Source: DATBGO01 sp050011895 (lineage in GTDB: Bacteria; Actinomycetota; Actinomycetes; Streptosporangiales; Streptosporangiaceae). From it: a DNA stretch of 64,000 nt. This document shows positions 8,606-16,921 of the stretch, piece by piece. Position numbers and translations under genes: made by a program. Every line of letters starts with the position of its first letter. The first letter of the stretch is position 1. The notes beneath the pieces are model-generated. The model was not told the origin of the DNA. It searched no databases and saw nothing but the letters and a program-made list of their open reading frames with translations. The stretch lies in assembly GCA_050011895.1 (NCBI GenBank), contig JBEKIF010000009.1:1-64000 (forward strand). Direction: 5' to 3'.

Positions 8606-9250
8606 GTGAATCCGGCCGCGTTTGTCCGAGCGCATACGCGGCTCACCCCGGTGCCTCTGGTGCCAGAGATCAGCTTGCATCTGGCCGAGGAGCCGTTTGG
8701 CATCTGGGAACAAACCGAGCACGAGCTCGGCCTCGCTGGCCTGCCGCCGCCCTTCTGGGCGTTCGCCTGGGCGGGCGGTCAGGCGCTGGCGCGTTATCTC
8801 CTCGACCAGGCCGGTCTCGTCGCAGGCCGGAGGGTTCTCGATGTCGCCGCGGGTTCCGGCCTGGTGGCGATCGGAGCTGCGCTGGCCGGAGCCGGACCCG
8901 TCACGGCGACCGAGGTGGACCGATTCGCCGCCGCGGCCATCGGCCTTAACGCCCGGGCCAACGGCACCGCGGTCACCGTCACCCTGGCGGACGTCCTGGA
9001 CGGGGACGGCGATGACGCGGACATGGTGCTGGCCGGTGACGTTTGGTACGAGAAGTCGATGGCCACGCGATTCCTCGGCTTCCTGAACCGGGCCAGCGCC
9101 CGCGGACGCGACGTCCTAGTCGGCGATCCCGGGCGGGCCTACCTGCCCCGCGCCAACCTGGAGCCCGTCGCTCGCTATGACGTGCTGGTCCCGCGTGCGC
9201 TTGAAGACGCTGACATCAAGCGCACGACCGTGTGGCGGCTGGGCCCGTGA
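8606..9250 (+). CDS. Class I SAM methyltransferase, ETF-beta lysine methyltransferase (METTL20)-like
   Basis: 214 residues. SAM motif I is VLDVAAGSGLVAIGAAL (about 75-91), an acidic motif II follows (TATEVDRFA), and the post-motif reads MVLAGDVWYE. This matches the GDV(F/W)Y(D/E) signature of the nicotinamide-N-methyltransferase/METTL20 group. Bacterial members of that group methylate lysines of electron-transfer flavoprotein beta. The GTG start at 8606 is the first start giving a full N-terminal region. The gene is isolated between the repeat protein and citrate synthase. A link to the etfB gene 44 kb away in this window is only inference. Confidence 0.8.
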   Translation: MNPAAFVRAHTRLTPVPLVPEISLHLAEEPFGIWEQTEHELGLAGLPPPFWAFAWAGGQALARYLLDQAGLVAGRRVLDVAAGSGLVAIGAALAGAGPVTATEVDRFAAAAIGLNARANGTAVTVTLADVLDGDGDDADMVLAGDVWYEKSMATRFLGFLNRASARGRDVLVGDPGRAYLPRANLEPVARYDVLVPRALEDADIKRTTVWRLGP

Positions 9251-9314
9251 CGCCCGCTGGCGCCCGATAGGGGCAATCAGGCGGTACCGCAGCCCGCGGG
9301 CCGGGCGGCGCGCC

Positions 9315-10613
9315 CTACCCGCCGACGTGCCGGAGGCCGGCGCCGTCGTAAAGCTGCCGGGGGCGCGAGATCCGCTGCTCCGTGTCGAGAATCCCCTCCA
9401 CCCACTGGGCGAGCCAGCCGGGAGTGCGGCCGATCGCGAACAGCACCGGAAACATCTCCACCGGGAATCCCATGGCCTGGTAGATGATGCCCGAGTAGAA
9501 GTCCACGTTCGGGTAGAGCTTGTGGTCGACGAAGTAATTGTCGGCAAGCGCGATCCGCTCGAGTTCCAAAGCGATGTCGAGCAGCGGGTTGCGCCCGGTG
9601 ACCTTGAATACCTCGTCGGCGATCTGCTTGATGACCGCGGCGCGCGGGTCGAAATTCTTATACACGCGGTGCCCGAAGCCCATCAGCCGCAGGTCGCCTC
9701 GCTTAACCCGGGTGATGTACTCGGGCACGTTGTCGACGGTGCCGATCTCGTTGAGCATCTTGAGGACCTGCTCGTTGGCGCCGCCATGGAGCGGCCCGTA
9801 GAGCGCCGCGGCTGCCGCGGCCGCCGCCGAGTACGGATCGGAGTGTGCGCTCCCGACCCCCCGCATGGTGCTGGTGGAGCAGTTCTGCTCATGGTCGGCG
9901 TGCAGGATGAACAGGACGTCGAGCGCATGCTCCAGCACCGGATCCGGCCGGTAGTTCAGCTCGGTGGTCTTGGCCATCATGGACAGGAAGTTGCCTGCAT
10001 AGGACAGCTGGTTGTCGGGATAGGCATACGGCAGGCCGACCGCGTGCCGGTAGGCGAACGCCGCGAGCGTGGGCATCTTAGCGATCAGCCTTACCACCTG
10101 CTTGCCGCGCTTGGCCGAGTCGAAGATCGCTTTCGCGTCCGGGTAGAAGGTGGACAGTGCGCCCACGGTGCTGACCAGGATGCCCATCGGGTGGGCATCG
10201 TGATGGAAACCATCGATGAACTTCTTGATGTTCTCGTGTACGAACGTGTGGTGGGTGATCTCCTCGGTCCAGGACTGCTCCTGCTCAGCGGTGGGCAGCT
10301 CGCCGTGCAGCAGCAAGTAAGCGACCTGGAGGAATGTGCAGCGCTCGGCAAGCTCCTCGATCGGGTAGCCGCGGTAACGGAGAATCCCGCGATCCCCGTC
10401 GATGAAGGTGATCGCGCTGCGGCAGCTCGCGGTGTTGAGGAACGCCGGGTCGTAGGAGAGCAGCCCGGGGTCATCACCGGCGGCCTTGATCTGGCGGAGG
10501 TCGTTGGCCCGGATCGCGCCGCTGGCGATCGGAAGGTCGTAGCTCCGGCCGGTCCTGCTGTCGGTGACATGAAGCGTTCCGTCGCCGTTGCTGGCACTGT
10601 CAGACCCAGTCAT
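9315..10613 (-). CDS. gltA: Citrate synthase
   Basis: 432 residues, condenses acetyl-CoA and oxaloacetate to citrate in the TCA cycle. The N-terminal beta-rich domain (about 1-60) marks the hexameric type II form. The catalytic residues sit in standard motifs: His in LFILHADHEQN, His in GPLHGGANE, the arginine segment MGFGHRVYKNFDPR, and Asp in LYPNVDFYSG. The gene is monocistronic and convergent with the methyltransferase gene. The 166-base gap on its upstream side carries no recognisable gene. Confidence 0.97.
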   Translation of the reverse strand: MTGSDSASNGDGTLHVTDSRTGRSYDLPIASGAIRANDLRQIKAAGDDPGLLSYDPAFLNTASCRSAITFIDGDRGILRYRGYPIEELAERCTFLQVAYLLLHGELPTAEQEQSWTEEITHHTFVHENIKKFIDGFHHDAHPMGILVSTVGALSTFYPDAKAIFDSAKRGKQVVRLIAKMPTLAAFAYRHAVGLPYAYPDNQLSYAGNFLSMMAKTTELNYRPDPVLEHALDVLFILHADHEQNCSTSTMRGVGSAHSDPYSAAAAAAAALYGPLHGGANEQVLKMLNEIGTVDNVPEYITRVKRGDLRLMGFGHRVYKNFDPRAAVIKQIADEVFKVTGRNPLLDIALELERIALADNYFVDHKLYPNVDFYSGIIYQAMGFPVEMFPVLFAIGRTPGWLAQWVEGILDTEQRISRPRQLYDGAGLRHVGG

Positions 10614-10779
10614 CCGCTCACTCCTTCTTTAGCCTCATTGCTATCATCCGCCATCCCCTGGCCATCGCCGACCTTGGGCGTAGCGGCCTGGGAGCGAGGG
10701 GATACCTGAAGTGCCGTGCCTGATGCCGGGCTGGGAGCTCCGGGCTGGGCGGTGACGGGCGGTGACGGCTTGCCGGATG

Positions 10780-11613
10780 CTAGGGCTTCCTGCCGATGCC
10801 GCAGTAGGTGGGCAGGTCGTGTTCGAGGACCGGGTCGTCGGGGCCTGGCCGCCACCGGTTGAGCGGGACGAGGCCAGGGTCGACCATTTCGAGGCCGTCG
10901 AAGAAAGCAACTATCTCCGCCTTAAGCCTGGGCGTCAGCTGGGCAGCTGCCATTCGCTGGTTCAGGCGGCCGGTCGCGGTGGCGACCGTTTCGGCGTCGA
11001 TGTCTCTAGCGGTATCGGAGGCCACCAGGTAGCTACCGGACGGGACGGCCCCGAGCAGCCGCGCGACAATGGCGTGCGGGTCGTCGGAATCCGGTATGTA
11101 CTGCATGATCATCAGCGTCATGACGGCGACCGGCTTGCTGAAGTCGAGCGTTTCGGCCGCCGCCTGCAGGATCTTCTCCGGATCGCGCACGTCGGCGTCG
11201 ACATAGGCGGTCGCCCCGTCCGGGGTGCTGGTCAGCAGCGCCCGGGCGTGAGCCAGCACGATCGGGTCGTTGTCGACATAGACGATCCGCGCCTGCGGGG
11301 CTACGGCCTGGGCGACCTCGTGGGTGTTGTTCGCCGATGGCAAGCCGGTGCCGATGTCGAGGAATTGCCTGATGCCCGCGTCTGCCGCCAGGTAGCGCAC
11401 CGCGCGGTGCAGGAACGACCTGTTGGCGCGGACCCCGATCAGGATGTTCGGGTTGGCTTCGGCCGCTGCGGCACCCGCTGCCCGGTCCGCCGGGTAGTTG
11501 TCCTTGCCTCCCAGCCAATAGTCGTACACCCGGGCCGGGTGCGCCACGGAGGTGTCGATCGCCGGTGGGGCGATCCGGCCCTGCGCCGTGCTCTTCGACC
11601 AGCTGTCCGTCAC
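10780..11613 (-). CDS. SAM-dependent methyltransferase, DUF574 family
   Basis: About 277 residues of the actinomycete family DUF574 (Methyltransf_19). It shows the family N-terminus HPARVYDYWLGGKDNYPADR, SAM motif I as LDIGTGLPSANNTHEVA, and the motif YVDNDPIVLAHARALL. I chose the GTG at 11613 because AAGGAAGG lies at the right distance upstream; an ATG at 11655 would add 14 residues and overlap the XRE gene. The target is unknown. Genes of this family are scattered in many copies in actinomycetes, often beside XRE/DUF397 pairs as here, and the gene follows the XRE gene on the same strand. Confidence 0.85.
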   Translation of the reverse strand: MTDSWSKSTAQGRIAPPAIDTSVAHPARVYDYWLGGKDNYPADRAAGAAAAEANPNILIGVRANRSFLHRAVRYLAADAGIRQFLDIGTGLPSANNTHEVAQAVAPQARIVYVDNDPIVLAHARALLTSTPDGATAYVDADVRDPEKILQAAAETLDFSKPVAVMTLMIMQYIPDSDDPHAIVARLLGAVPSGSYLVASDTARDIDAETVATATGRLNQRMAAAQLTPRLKAEIVAFFDGLEMVDPGLVPLNRWRPGPDDPVLEHDLPTYCGIGRKP

Positions 11614-11641
11614 GCCGCCGCCTTCCTTTGCTCCATCCATT

Positions 11642-12517
11642 TTACGAAAAGTCACGCGCTATTATCCGGCGCAGCATGTCGGCGGTCCGCTCGGGTGGCT
11701 CGCTCTCTACGCTGAGCTGATCCATTACCTCGCTGTATTTCTCGACGTCCTCGCGCTTGTCCAGGTAGAGCGCGCTGGTCAGCTGTTCGATGTAAACGAC
11801 GTCCGGCAGCTCAGCCTCCGGGAAGCGCATGATCGTGAATGCGCCGCCCTCGGCCGCATGGCCGCCGGAGTCGAAGGGCACGACCTGCACGGTGACTTTC
11901 GGTTCCTCGGTGGCCGCGATCAGCCGCTCCAGCTGAGCCCGCATGACCGCCGGGCCGCCGATCGGGCGCCGTAGCGCCGCCTCATCGACCACGGCCCACA
12001 GCCGGGGCGGGCCAGGCTTAGCGAGCACCTCCTGGCGCGCCGCGCGCAGCAGGACCCGGCGCTCGATCTCCTCGGCCGTTGCCGCCGACTGGCCGCGCTC
12101 AACGATCGCCCTGGTGTAGTCCGCCGTCTGGAGCAGCCCGGGGAGGAACTGCACCTCGTAGACTCGCAGCAGCGATGCGGCCTCCTCCAGGCCGACGTAG
12201 ACGCTGAACCAGTCCGGCAGCACGTCAGAGTACTGATGCCACCAGCCAGGCGAGTTGGCATCGCGCGCGAGTCTGACGAGGGCCGCTCGAGCGTCCCCGT
12301 CATCGACGCCGTACATCTCCAGCAGGTCGATGACGTCACGTTGCTTGAAACCGACCCGGCCGAGTTCCATCCGGCTGATCTTGGATTCGGATGCGCGGAT
12401 CAGGTAGCCAGCTTCCTCCCTCGTGATCCCCTTGGCCTCACGCAACCTGCGCAGCTGAGACCCGAGCAGCATGCGCAGCACGGTCGGGCTGCCGCCGCCC
12501 GGCTGAATAGAGATCAA
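11642..12517 (-). CDS. XRE-family regulator with DUF5753 C-terminal domain
   Basis: 291 residues. The N-terminal helix-turn-helix (about 15-70) reads LRRLREAKGITREEAGYLIRA then SESKISRMELGRVGFK. The rest is the actinomycete DUF5753 domain, recognised by FLPGLLQTADYTRAI, RQEVLAKPGPPRLWAVVDEAAL and the end VYIEQLTSALYLDK. Members of this class (WhiJ-like) usually pair with a small DUF397 protein and act in developmental or antibiotic control. A DUF397 gene and an HATPase gene lie next to it here, and a palindrome TGCACGTGCA lies in the intergenic region in front of its start. Confidence 0.9.
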   Translation of the reverse strand: MISIQPGGGSPTVLRMLLGSQLRRLREAKGITREEAGYLIRASESKISRMELGRVGFKQRDVIDLLEMYGVDDGDARAALVRLARDANSPGWWHQYSDVLPDWFSVYVGLEEAASLLRVYEVQFLPGLLQTADYTRAIVERGQSAATAEEIERRVLLRAARQEVLAKPGPPRLWAVVDEAALRRPIGGPAVMRAQLERLIAATEEPKVTVQVVPFDSGGHAAEGGAFTIMRFPEAELPDVVYIEQLTSALYLDKREDVEKYSEVMDQLSVESEPPERTADMLRRIIARDFS

Positions 12518-12571
12518 CTAGCCCCCCTGCCCGCCGCCCGGCCGCTCGTGCGTGCGGGCGTGAGGCCCATC

Positions 12572-12581
12572 TGCACGTGCA
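12572..12581. promoter_or_regulatory. Palindrome TGCACGTGCA in the XRE/HATPase divergent region
   Basis: A perfect 10-bp palindrome about 55 bp upstream of the XRE start and about 76 bp upstream of the HATPase start. A longer form of it recurs at 13643-13656 in front of the DUF397 gene. A second small palindrome (CTTGC-GTTT-GCAAG) follows at 12589-12602. Possible operator of the XRE regulator; inference. Confidence 0.45.
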
Positions 12582-12657
12582 TCGGGCCTTGCGTTTGCAA
12601 GGTACACGGGAGAGGATGACGCTTGCGCGCCAGTAGCGCGGGACGCGGCACTAAGCG

Positions 12658-13326
12658 GTGGGGGAACCGACGGACGCACGCCGGATGAGCCCGGCGGCCA
12701 GGACGGAGGACATGGATACCAGCCACAGTCGGCTGCTCACCGCGAGCGGGTATTACTGCCAGGCGCCTTCCGGGCATGATCCATTTGCAGAACGGCCCGC
12801 GGCCCCCCGGAGAGCGGCTCCGGTTCAGCCAGCCCCAGCTCAGCCCGCCCCCGTTCAGCCCGCCCAGGTTCAGCCCGTGGCAGCGTGCGCGCTGGGCCCG
12901 GAACTCGCGTCGGTCGGGATCGGCAGGAGCTTCACCCGGACCGCGTTGCGCCGCTGGGGCCTTCCGGGATTGTGTGACCAAGCCGAACTCGTGGTCTCCG
13001 AGCTGGTGACAAACGCGATCCAGCATGGCTTGCTCTCCGCTCGGCGGGCCATCGACGAGTATCCGGTAGGTCTGAGATTACTAGCTCAGGCACCATTTGT
13101 GACCTGCATGGTCACAGACCCGGGCAGCCGGCTGTCGGTCCGTGACCAGGGCGACCCCATGGGGGAGAGCGGCCGAGGCCTCCTTGTGGTGGAATCATGC
13201 AGCCTGCGCTGGGGATGGCAGCCGCTTGAGGCGGGCGGCAAGATGGTCTGGGCGCTGCTTGAGCAGGACTTACGTCGTCGGCGGCGGCGACCTGCCTGCG
13301 CGGGACTGGCTTACGCCGGGCGCTGA
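12658..13326 (+). CDS. HATPase_c protein (RsbW/SpoIIAB-like anti-sigma or regulatory kinase)
   Basis: 222 residues. A low-complexity N-terminus with VQPAPAQPAPVQPAQ repeats (about 55-75) precedes a GHKL ATPase fold. The N box is QAELVVSELVTNAIQHG, then a G1-like VTDPGSRL and a G2-like GESGRGLLVVE, then WGWQP. Stand-alone proteins of this kind in actinomycetes resemble anti-sigma factor serine kinases, but usually without a recognised target. The GTG at 12658 is the longest start; ATG 12685 or 12712 would also be possible, since the N-terminal 50 residues carry no conserved motif. It is divergent from the XRE gene. Confidence 0.8.
   Translation: MGEPTDARRMSPAARTEDMDTSHSRLLTASGYYCQAPSGHDPFAERPAAPRRAAPVQPAPAQPAPVQPAQVQPVAACALGPELASVGIGRSFTRTALRRWGLPGLCDQAELVVSELVTNAIQHGLLSARRAIDEYPVGLRLLAQAPFVTCMVTDPGSRLSVRDQGDPMGESGRGLLVVESCSLRWGWQPLEAGGKMVWALLEQDLRRRRRRPACAGLAYAGR
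12821..12880 (+). repeat. 15-bp minisatellite in the HATPase gene
   Basis: Four imperfect 15-bp units around GTTCAGCCCGCCC, encoding (P/Q)(V/A)QPA in the N-terminal linker. Same style as the other in-frame arrays in this window. Confidence 0.8.
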
Positions 13327-13358
13327 CCGCCCGAGCGGGGACCTGCCTCGGCGGCCGG

Positions 13359-13595
13359 CTAGCTCAGCAGATAGTCGAAGTCGCCGTCCTTGGCGCCGAG
13401 GATGAAGGCGTCCATCTCGGCCCTGGTGTAGATGAGCGCTGAGCCGCTCGGGAACCTGGAGTTACGAACAGCGATTTCCCCGCCGGGCAGTTCGGCGAGT
13501 TCGACGCAGGCTCCCTGAGAGTTGCTCCGCTGGCTCTTCTTCCAGGCCACGTCCAGCAGGTCGGTGGCGGCCATGCCGTTGTATGTGTCGCGCAT
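13359..13595 (-). CDS. DUF397 domain protein
   Basis: About 78 residues of the actinomycete DUF397 family: WKKSQRSNSQGACVELAELP, then IAVRNSRFPSGSALIYTRAEMDAFI. I start at ATG 13595 because AAGGAGAA stands six bases upstream; the frame is open further upstream but without family similarity. DUF397 proteins accompany XRE/DUF5753 regulators and are thought to modulate them; the XRE gene is 1 kb to the left with the HATPase gene between. Confidence 0.9.
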   Translation of the reverse strand: MRDTYNGMAATDLLDVAWKKSQRSNSQGACVELAELPGGEIAVRNSRFPSGSALIYTRAEMDAFILGAKDGDFDYLLS

Positions 13596-13642
13596 CGCAT
13601 TCTCCTTGGCCTTGTCGGGTGGCTCGCACGGCATCCTATCCT

Positions 13643-13656
13643 GATGCACGTGCATC
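13643..13656. promoter_or_regulatory. 14-bp perfect palindrome upstream of the DUF397 gene
   Basis: GATGCACGTGCATC is its own reverse complement and lies about 48 bp upstream of the DUF397 start codon. It shares the TGCACGTGCA core with the site at 12572-12581. Candidate XRE operator; not proven. Confidence 0.45.
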
Positions 13657-13883
13657 CGCACGAGCATTTGCGATAGCTCTGGCACGCGCTTCTGCACGTA
13701 CCGCCACGGGCGCCGTCAGCTGGGCTTGGCTGGGTTTTGCCTCGCCGGGAAGCGATAACGGGCACGCTGCATGGATCGGGGAGGGGATCCCTTGATGGCG
13801 GTGGTGCCGCGCGACCCGGCCGCGGCGCTCAGGTCGACGCCGGCCTCCGCCGGGCAGCACCCCGGCTGGCCGTGGCCACGGCT

Positions 13884-13967
13884 ACGGCGATGGTTGCTGT
13901 GACGGCGATGGTTGCTGTGACGGCGATGGTTGCTGTGACGGCGATGGACGCTGTGACGGCGATGGAC
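13884..13967 (+). repeat. 18-bp minisatellite in the DUF397/hydrolase gap
   Basis: About 4.6 tandem copies of ACGGCGATGGTTGCTGTG (one copy variant). It sits in the 419-base gap 13596-14014, where I see no convincing gene; a plus-strand frame through the array would encode repeated VTAMVA but has no family features. Confidence 0.9.
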
Positions 13968-14014
13968 CGGTCAAGGCGACGCGGTGACGGCCGGCCTGCG
14001 GGCGGCGCCTGACT

Positions 14015-15127
14015 TCAGGCTGGCGGGAGGCGGCCGCCCCGGACCAGGACGGCTAGCCCCGGTACGTCGCCGGCCCGGGCGATGGCAGCCCGCGCCGCGC
14101 GCTGGCCGGCGACATAGCGATCAAGGAATTCGGTCGTCACCTGGGCCACCAGCCGCTCCTGCGCGGTGTCACCCTCGTACGGGGTGAGGTGCCCGGCGCC
14201 GAAGACATCGAGGTAATAACGAGGCCCGGTGCTATCCGCCTCGTAGAGCTGCAGGCTCGCCCCGGGCGGATTGATCGGATCGGCGCTGCCCTGAACGAAC
14301 AGCATGGGAGGAGAGGGAGCCGGGAAATACCTCCCCTGCAGGGGCGGCCATTTCGCGCCGGCCAGCACGATGGCGGCGGCGATCCGATGGTCGGCGCAGC
14401 ATGTGTCGGCGGCCACCGCGGCCACCGTGTCGCCGCCATCGGAGTGCCCGGCCACCGCGACCCTGGCGGGGTCGATCAGGCCCGCCAGCGCGCCGGGGCG
14501 CCGGGCACTGAGCGCGGTCAGCCTGCTGATCGCGTAGGAGACGTCGGCTGGCTGGTTTACCAGGTCGGCCTCGTCGGCGCTGGCGCCGAGGTCGCAGTTG
14601 GTGCGCGGGAAAGTCAGGACAGCCACCACGTATCCGGCACTTGCCCACGCGTGCAGCAGGTCACGGTAGACCCCGCCGCACTGAAGATAGCCGGGGGCGA
14701 AGACGATCAGCGGGAACGGTCCGCCGCCCGTGCTACCGGCGACCGGGGTGACGGGGAACCGCACGAGCGTCGGCAGGGCGCGGGGCCCGACCTGGCCGCC
14801 GCCGGGTCCGGCATGAGCCCCCTCGACCAGCCTGAGTCTCGCCACCCCGACCTGGTAGGTGCCGATGATCCCGATGGGCGGCTTCGGTGGCCGGTGCCGC
14901 GGGCTCGCCCGCGTAGCGGTCGGCTGGGCGCCCGGTGCGGCGGTATGGGCGGCCGGCTGCCCGGTATCTGAGCATCCGGCCGCACCGGCGCCGAGCAGTG
15001 CCACGCCGAGCAGTGCCACGCCGACCAGTGCCACGCCGAGCCGTCCGGCGGCGGCCTGCCGACAGGCCCGGGTGATCGTCCGGCGCAGGTTCGACCGGCA
15101 GGTCACCATCCCGCTGCCCACGCTCAC
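14015..15127 (-). CDS. Secreted alpha/beta hydrolase, putative lipoprotein
   Basis: 370 residues. An N-terminal positively charged stretch and hydrophobic helix (about 20-50) end in LLGAGAAGCSD, which could be a lipobox. The mature part is an alpha/beta hydrolase of the dienelactone-hydrolase/PAF-acetylhydrolase type: nucleophile elbow VAGHSDGGD and terminal catalytic histidine in FGAGHLTPYEGD; PLIVFAPGY marks an early strand. The signal helix contains a 15-bp DNA repeat giving VALLG copies. The start could also be ATG 15109 (MVTCRSN). Substrate unknown. Confidence 0.82.
   Translation of the reverse strand: MSVGSGMVTCRSNLRRTITRACRQAAAGRLGVALVGVALLGVALLGAGAAGCSDTGQPAAHTAAPGAQPTATRASPRHRPPKPPIGIIGTYQVGVARLRLVEGAHAGPGGGQVGPRALPTLVRFPVTPVAGSTGGGPFPLIVFAPGYLQCGGVYRDLLHAWASAGYVVAVLTFPRTNCDLGASADEADLVNQPADVSYAISRLTALSARRPGALAGLIDPARVAVAGHSDGGDTVAAVAADTCCADHRIAAAIVLAGAKWPPLQGRYFPAPSPPMLFVQGSADPINPPGASLQLYEADSTGPRYYLDVFGAGHLTPYEGDTAQERLVAQVTTEFLDRYVAGQRAARAAIARAGDVPGLAVLVRGGRLPPA
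14990..15044 (-). repeat. 15-bp minisatellite in the signal-peptide region of the hydrolase
   Basis: About 3.7 copies of GCCGAGCAGTGCCAC on the plus strand, encoding the hydrophobic repeats (L/V)GVAL of the signal helix. Confidence 0.85.
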
Positions 15128-15337
15128 CGAGCGGGCCGCGATCTTGGCCTGGCACTGGGGCGATCGCCGACAGCCATCCTGGCGGCAGGCAGCCGATGGC
15201 GGGTCATCGCCGCCCGCGGCGAGGGGCTGCCGGCCAGGTAGTCACCGCAGCAGGCTACCGGGCACCCCGGCTTGCGTGCGCTGGCCCTAGGCGGCGAATC
15301 GGCGGGAGCCTTCGCCGGCCAGCCCGGCCTCCGGCGG

Positions 15338-15844
15338 CTACATCTCCCCGACTGCTTCCTGCAGCGCCGCGTCGACCTCTTCCGGCTTGACGCCAAGCTC
15401 CCTGGCGGTCTGCTTTTCCGCCTTGGTGACGGCATGTTCGATCGCCTGCTCGACCTTGTTCTCGCCGACGACGACGAGCCCGGCCTGGCCCGGGTCGATG
15501 AAGTCGCCGAGTTCCATGGCGTCGGAGCGGGACATGCCCTTGGCCAGGTGCCCGCTGACGCCGCCGATCACGCCGCCGAGGGCGGCCGCGCCGATGATGG
15601 CGGGCGGGAAGAGGACCCCGACAGCCGCACCTGCGGCGATGCCCCACCAGGCACCGTGGCGGGTGGCCGTCTCGTCCTTGTTCTCATGCACCTTGCCGTC
15701 AGCGTCCTTGGTGATAACGGCCGCGTCGTACGAGCCGACCAAGCCGGTGGCGTGCAGGCCCTTGACGACCTGGTAGTCCTCCCTGGCGGCCGCCTCATTC
15801 GGATAGGTCGCGACATAGATGAAAGTCCCGTCAGAGCCGGACAT
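15338..15844 (-). CDS. DUF1269-family membrane-associated stress protein
   Basis: 168 residues. The N-terminal part (FIYVATYPNEAAAREDYQVV) and DAAVITKDADGKVHE are typical of DUF1269. A glycine-rich hydrophobic segment (AAGAAVGVLFPPAIIGAAALGGVIGG, about 75-100, quoted in parts) follows, then a helical tail. I start at ATG 15844 because GGAAGG precedes it; upstream codons lack similarity. Members are often induced by stress, but the function is not known. The gene stands alone. Confidence 0.85.
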   Translation of the reverse strand: MSGSDGTFIYVATYPNEAAAREDYQVVKGLHATGLVGSYDAAVITKDADGKVHENKDETATRHGAWWGIAAGAAVGVLFPPAIIGAAALGGVIGGVSGHLAKGMSRSDAMELGDFIDPGQAGLVVVGENKVEQAIEHAVTKAEKQTARELGVKPEEVDAALQEAVGEM

Positions 15845-16018
15845 GCTGCCTTCCTTCCCCCGTCTCGCTGGCCGAGTTGCCAGGCGCGCGAAGCGGCTGG
15901 ATTCCGGCCACCACGCGGGCCGCCGAGCCGCATCTGCAGTCTGGCGGCTGATCACCTGGACGACGTCACCCTCCGGGGGTGAGCCCGGTCAGCAGGGCAC
16001 GGGCACCAGCGCGAGGCG

Positions 16019-16912
16019 TCAGGCCAGGTGCAGCACGCCGCTGAGAATCCGCCCGGCGGTTGCCTCCACCGGCTCCTCGTCGGCGAACGCCCTCGCCCTG
16101 ATCAGCGCGAGGGCGTCCGCTATCGTGCAGTGCGCCTGCACGCAGAGCATCCCGGCTGCCTGGTGAACCACCGGCCGCACATCGCCGTCCTCGAATACCC
16201 CGACCCGTGGCAGGTCCTGTTCGAATGCGGCCGGCTCGGGCGCGGCCAGGATGGCGTGGGCGAGCGTATCGGCAACCGTGCCGAGGGTGGTCAGGTCGAG
16301 GTCGTCGGCCGGCCCGGTGCTGAACGCCGTCAGCGCGCCGAAGGCGCCCTCGGACAGCTGCAGCGGAACGGCGGCGACCGCATGCACGCCAAGCTGCGCC
16401 AGGGCAGGCCCGTAGTGCGTCCAGCGGTCACTGAAGGCCCCATCGTCGGCTGTCACCAGGATGCGCCCGATCGCCGCGTCCCTGGCCGGACCCTCGCGGA
16501 AGGCAAACTCAAGGTCCTGCGCCTGCCTGGCCAGCCCGTCCGATGCGGCGGCCAGTATCTCGTCGAGATCTGCGCTGAGCAGCATGATTGCTGCGCTGTG
16601 CGAGCCAAGCGTGCGCGCCACCGACGCCATGAAGACCGGGCGCCTCTCGCGCTGCACCGGGCGGCGGAACCAGGCCGCCAGCCGGTCGGCGTACTCCGAG
16701 TGCATCGCCGCCGCCTCGCGATGGCGGCGCTCGATCTGCCGGTGCATCGCCGCGATCTTCTCGTGCAGGCTGCGAAGCGCTTCGCTGCCCCCGGCGGCGA
16801 GGGATTCGTGCCGTGCTGCGATCGCGGCGGCCCTGGCCGCGCGCCGACGGCCTGCGCGAGCCCGGTCCCGGACGCGCGCCACCTCGGGCGCGGACTCAGC
16901 TCCAGCCGTCAT
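16019..16912 (-). CDS. GAF and ANTAR domain protein
   Basis: 297 residues. The N-terminal 85 residues are charged and helical (HEKIAAMHRQIERRHREAA), probably a coiled coil. A GAF-type sensor domain follows (about 90-225; AVAAVPLQLSEGAFGALTAFS). The C-terminus (about 240-297) fits the ANTAR RNA-binding three-helix domain (HQAAGMLCVQAHCTIADALA). ANTAR proteins bind paired hairpins in leader RNAs to prevent termination. The gene ends the cheB-cheR-GAF/ANTAR run, starting nine bases after the cheR stop, so it is likely cotranscribed. Confidence 0.82.
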   Translation of the reverse strand: MTAGAESAPEVARVRDRARAGRRRAARAAAIAARHESLAAGGSEALRSLHEKIAAMHRQIERRHREAAAMHSEYADRLAAWFRRPVQRERRPVFMASVARTLGSHSAAIMLLSADLDEILAAASDGLARQAQDLEFAFREGPARDAAIGRILVTADDGAFSDRWTHYGPALAQLGVHAVAAVPLQLSEGAFGALTAFSTGPADDLDLTTLGTVADTLAHAILAAPEPAAFEQDLPRVGVFEDGDVRPVVHQAAGMLCVQAHCTIADALALIRARAFADEEPVEATAGRILSGVLHLA

Positions 16913-16921
16913 GGTTCCAGG

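Noticed and set aside
9177..10709. 510-codon plus-strand frame opposite citrate synthase
   Set aside because: Antisense to a clearly conserved gene; long shadow frames are expected at this GC content.
13737..14012. Plus-strand gene across the 18-bp array
   Set aside because: Low-complexity VTAMVA repeats, no ribosome binding site and no family similarity.
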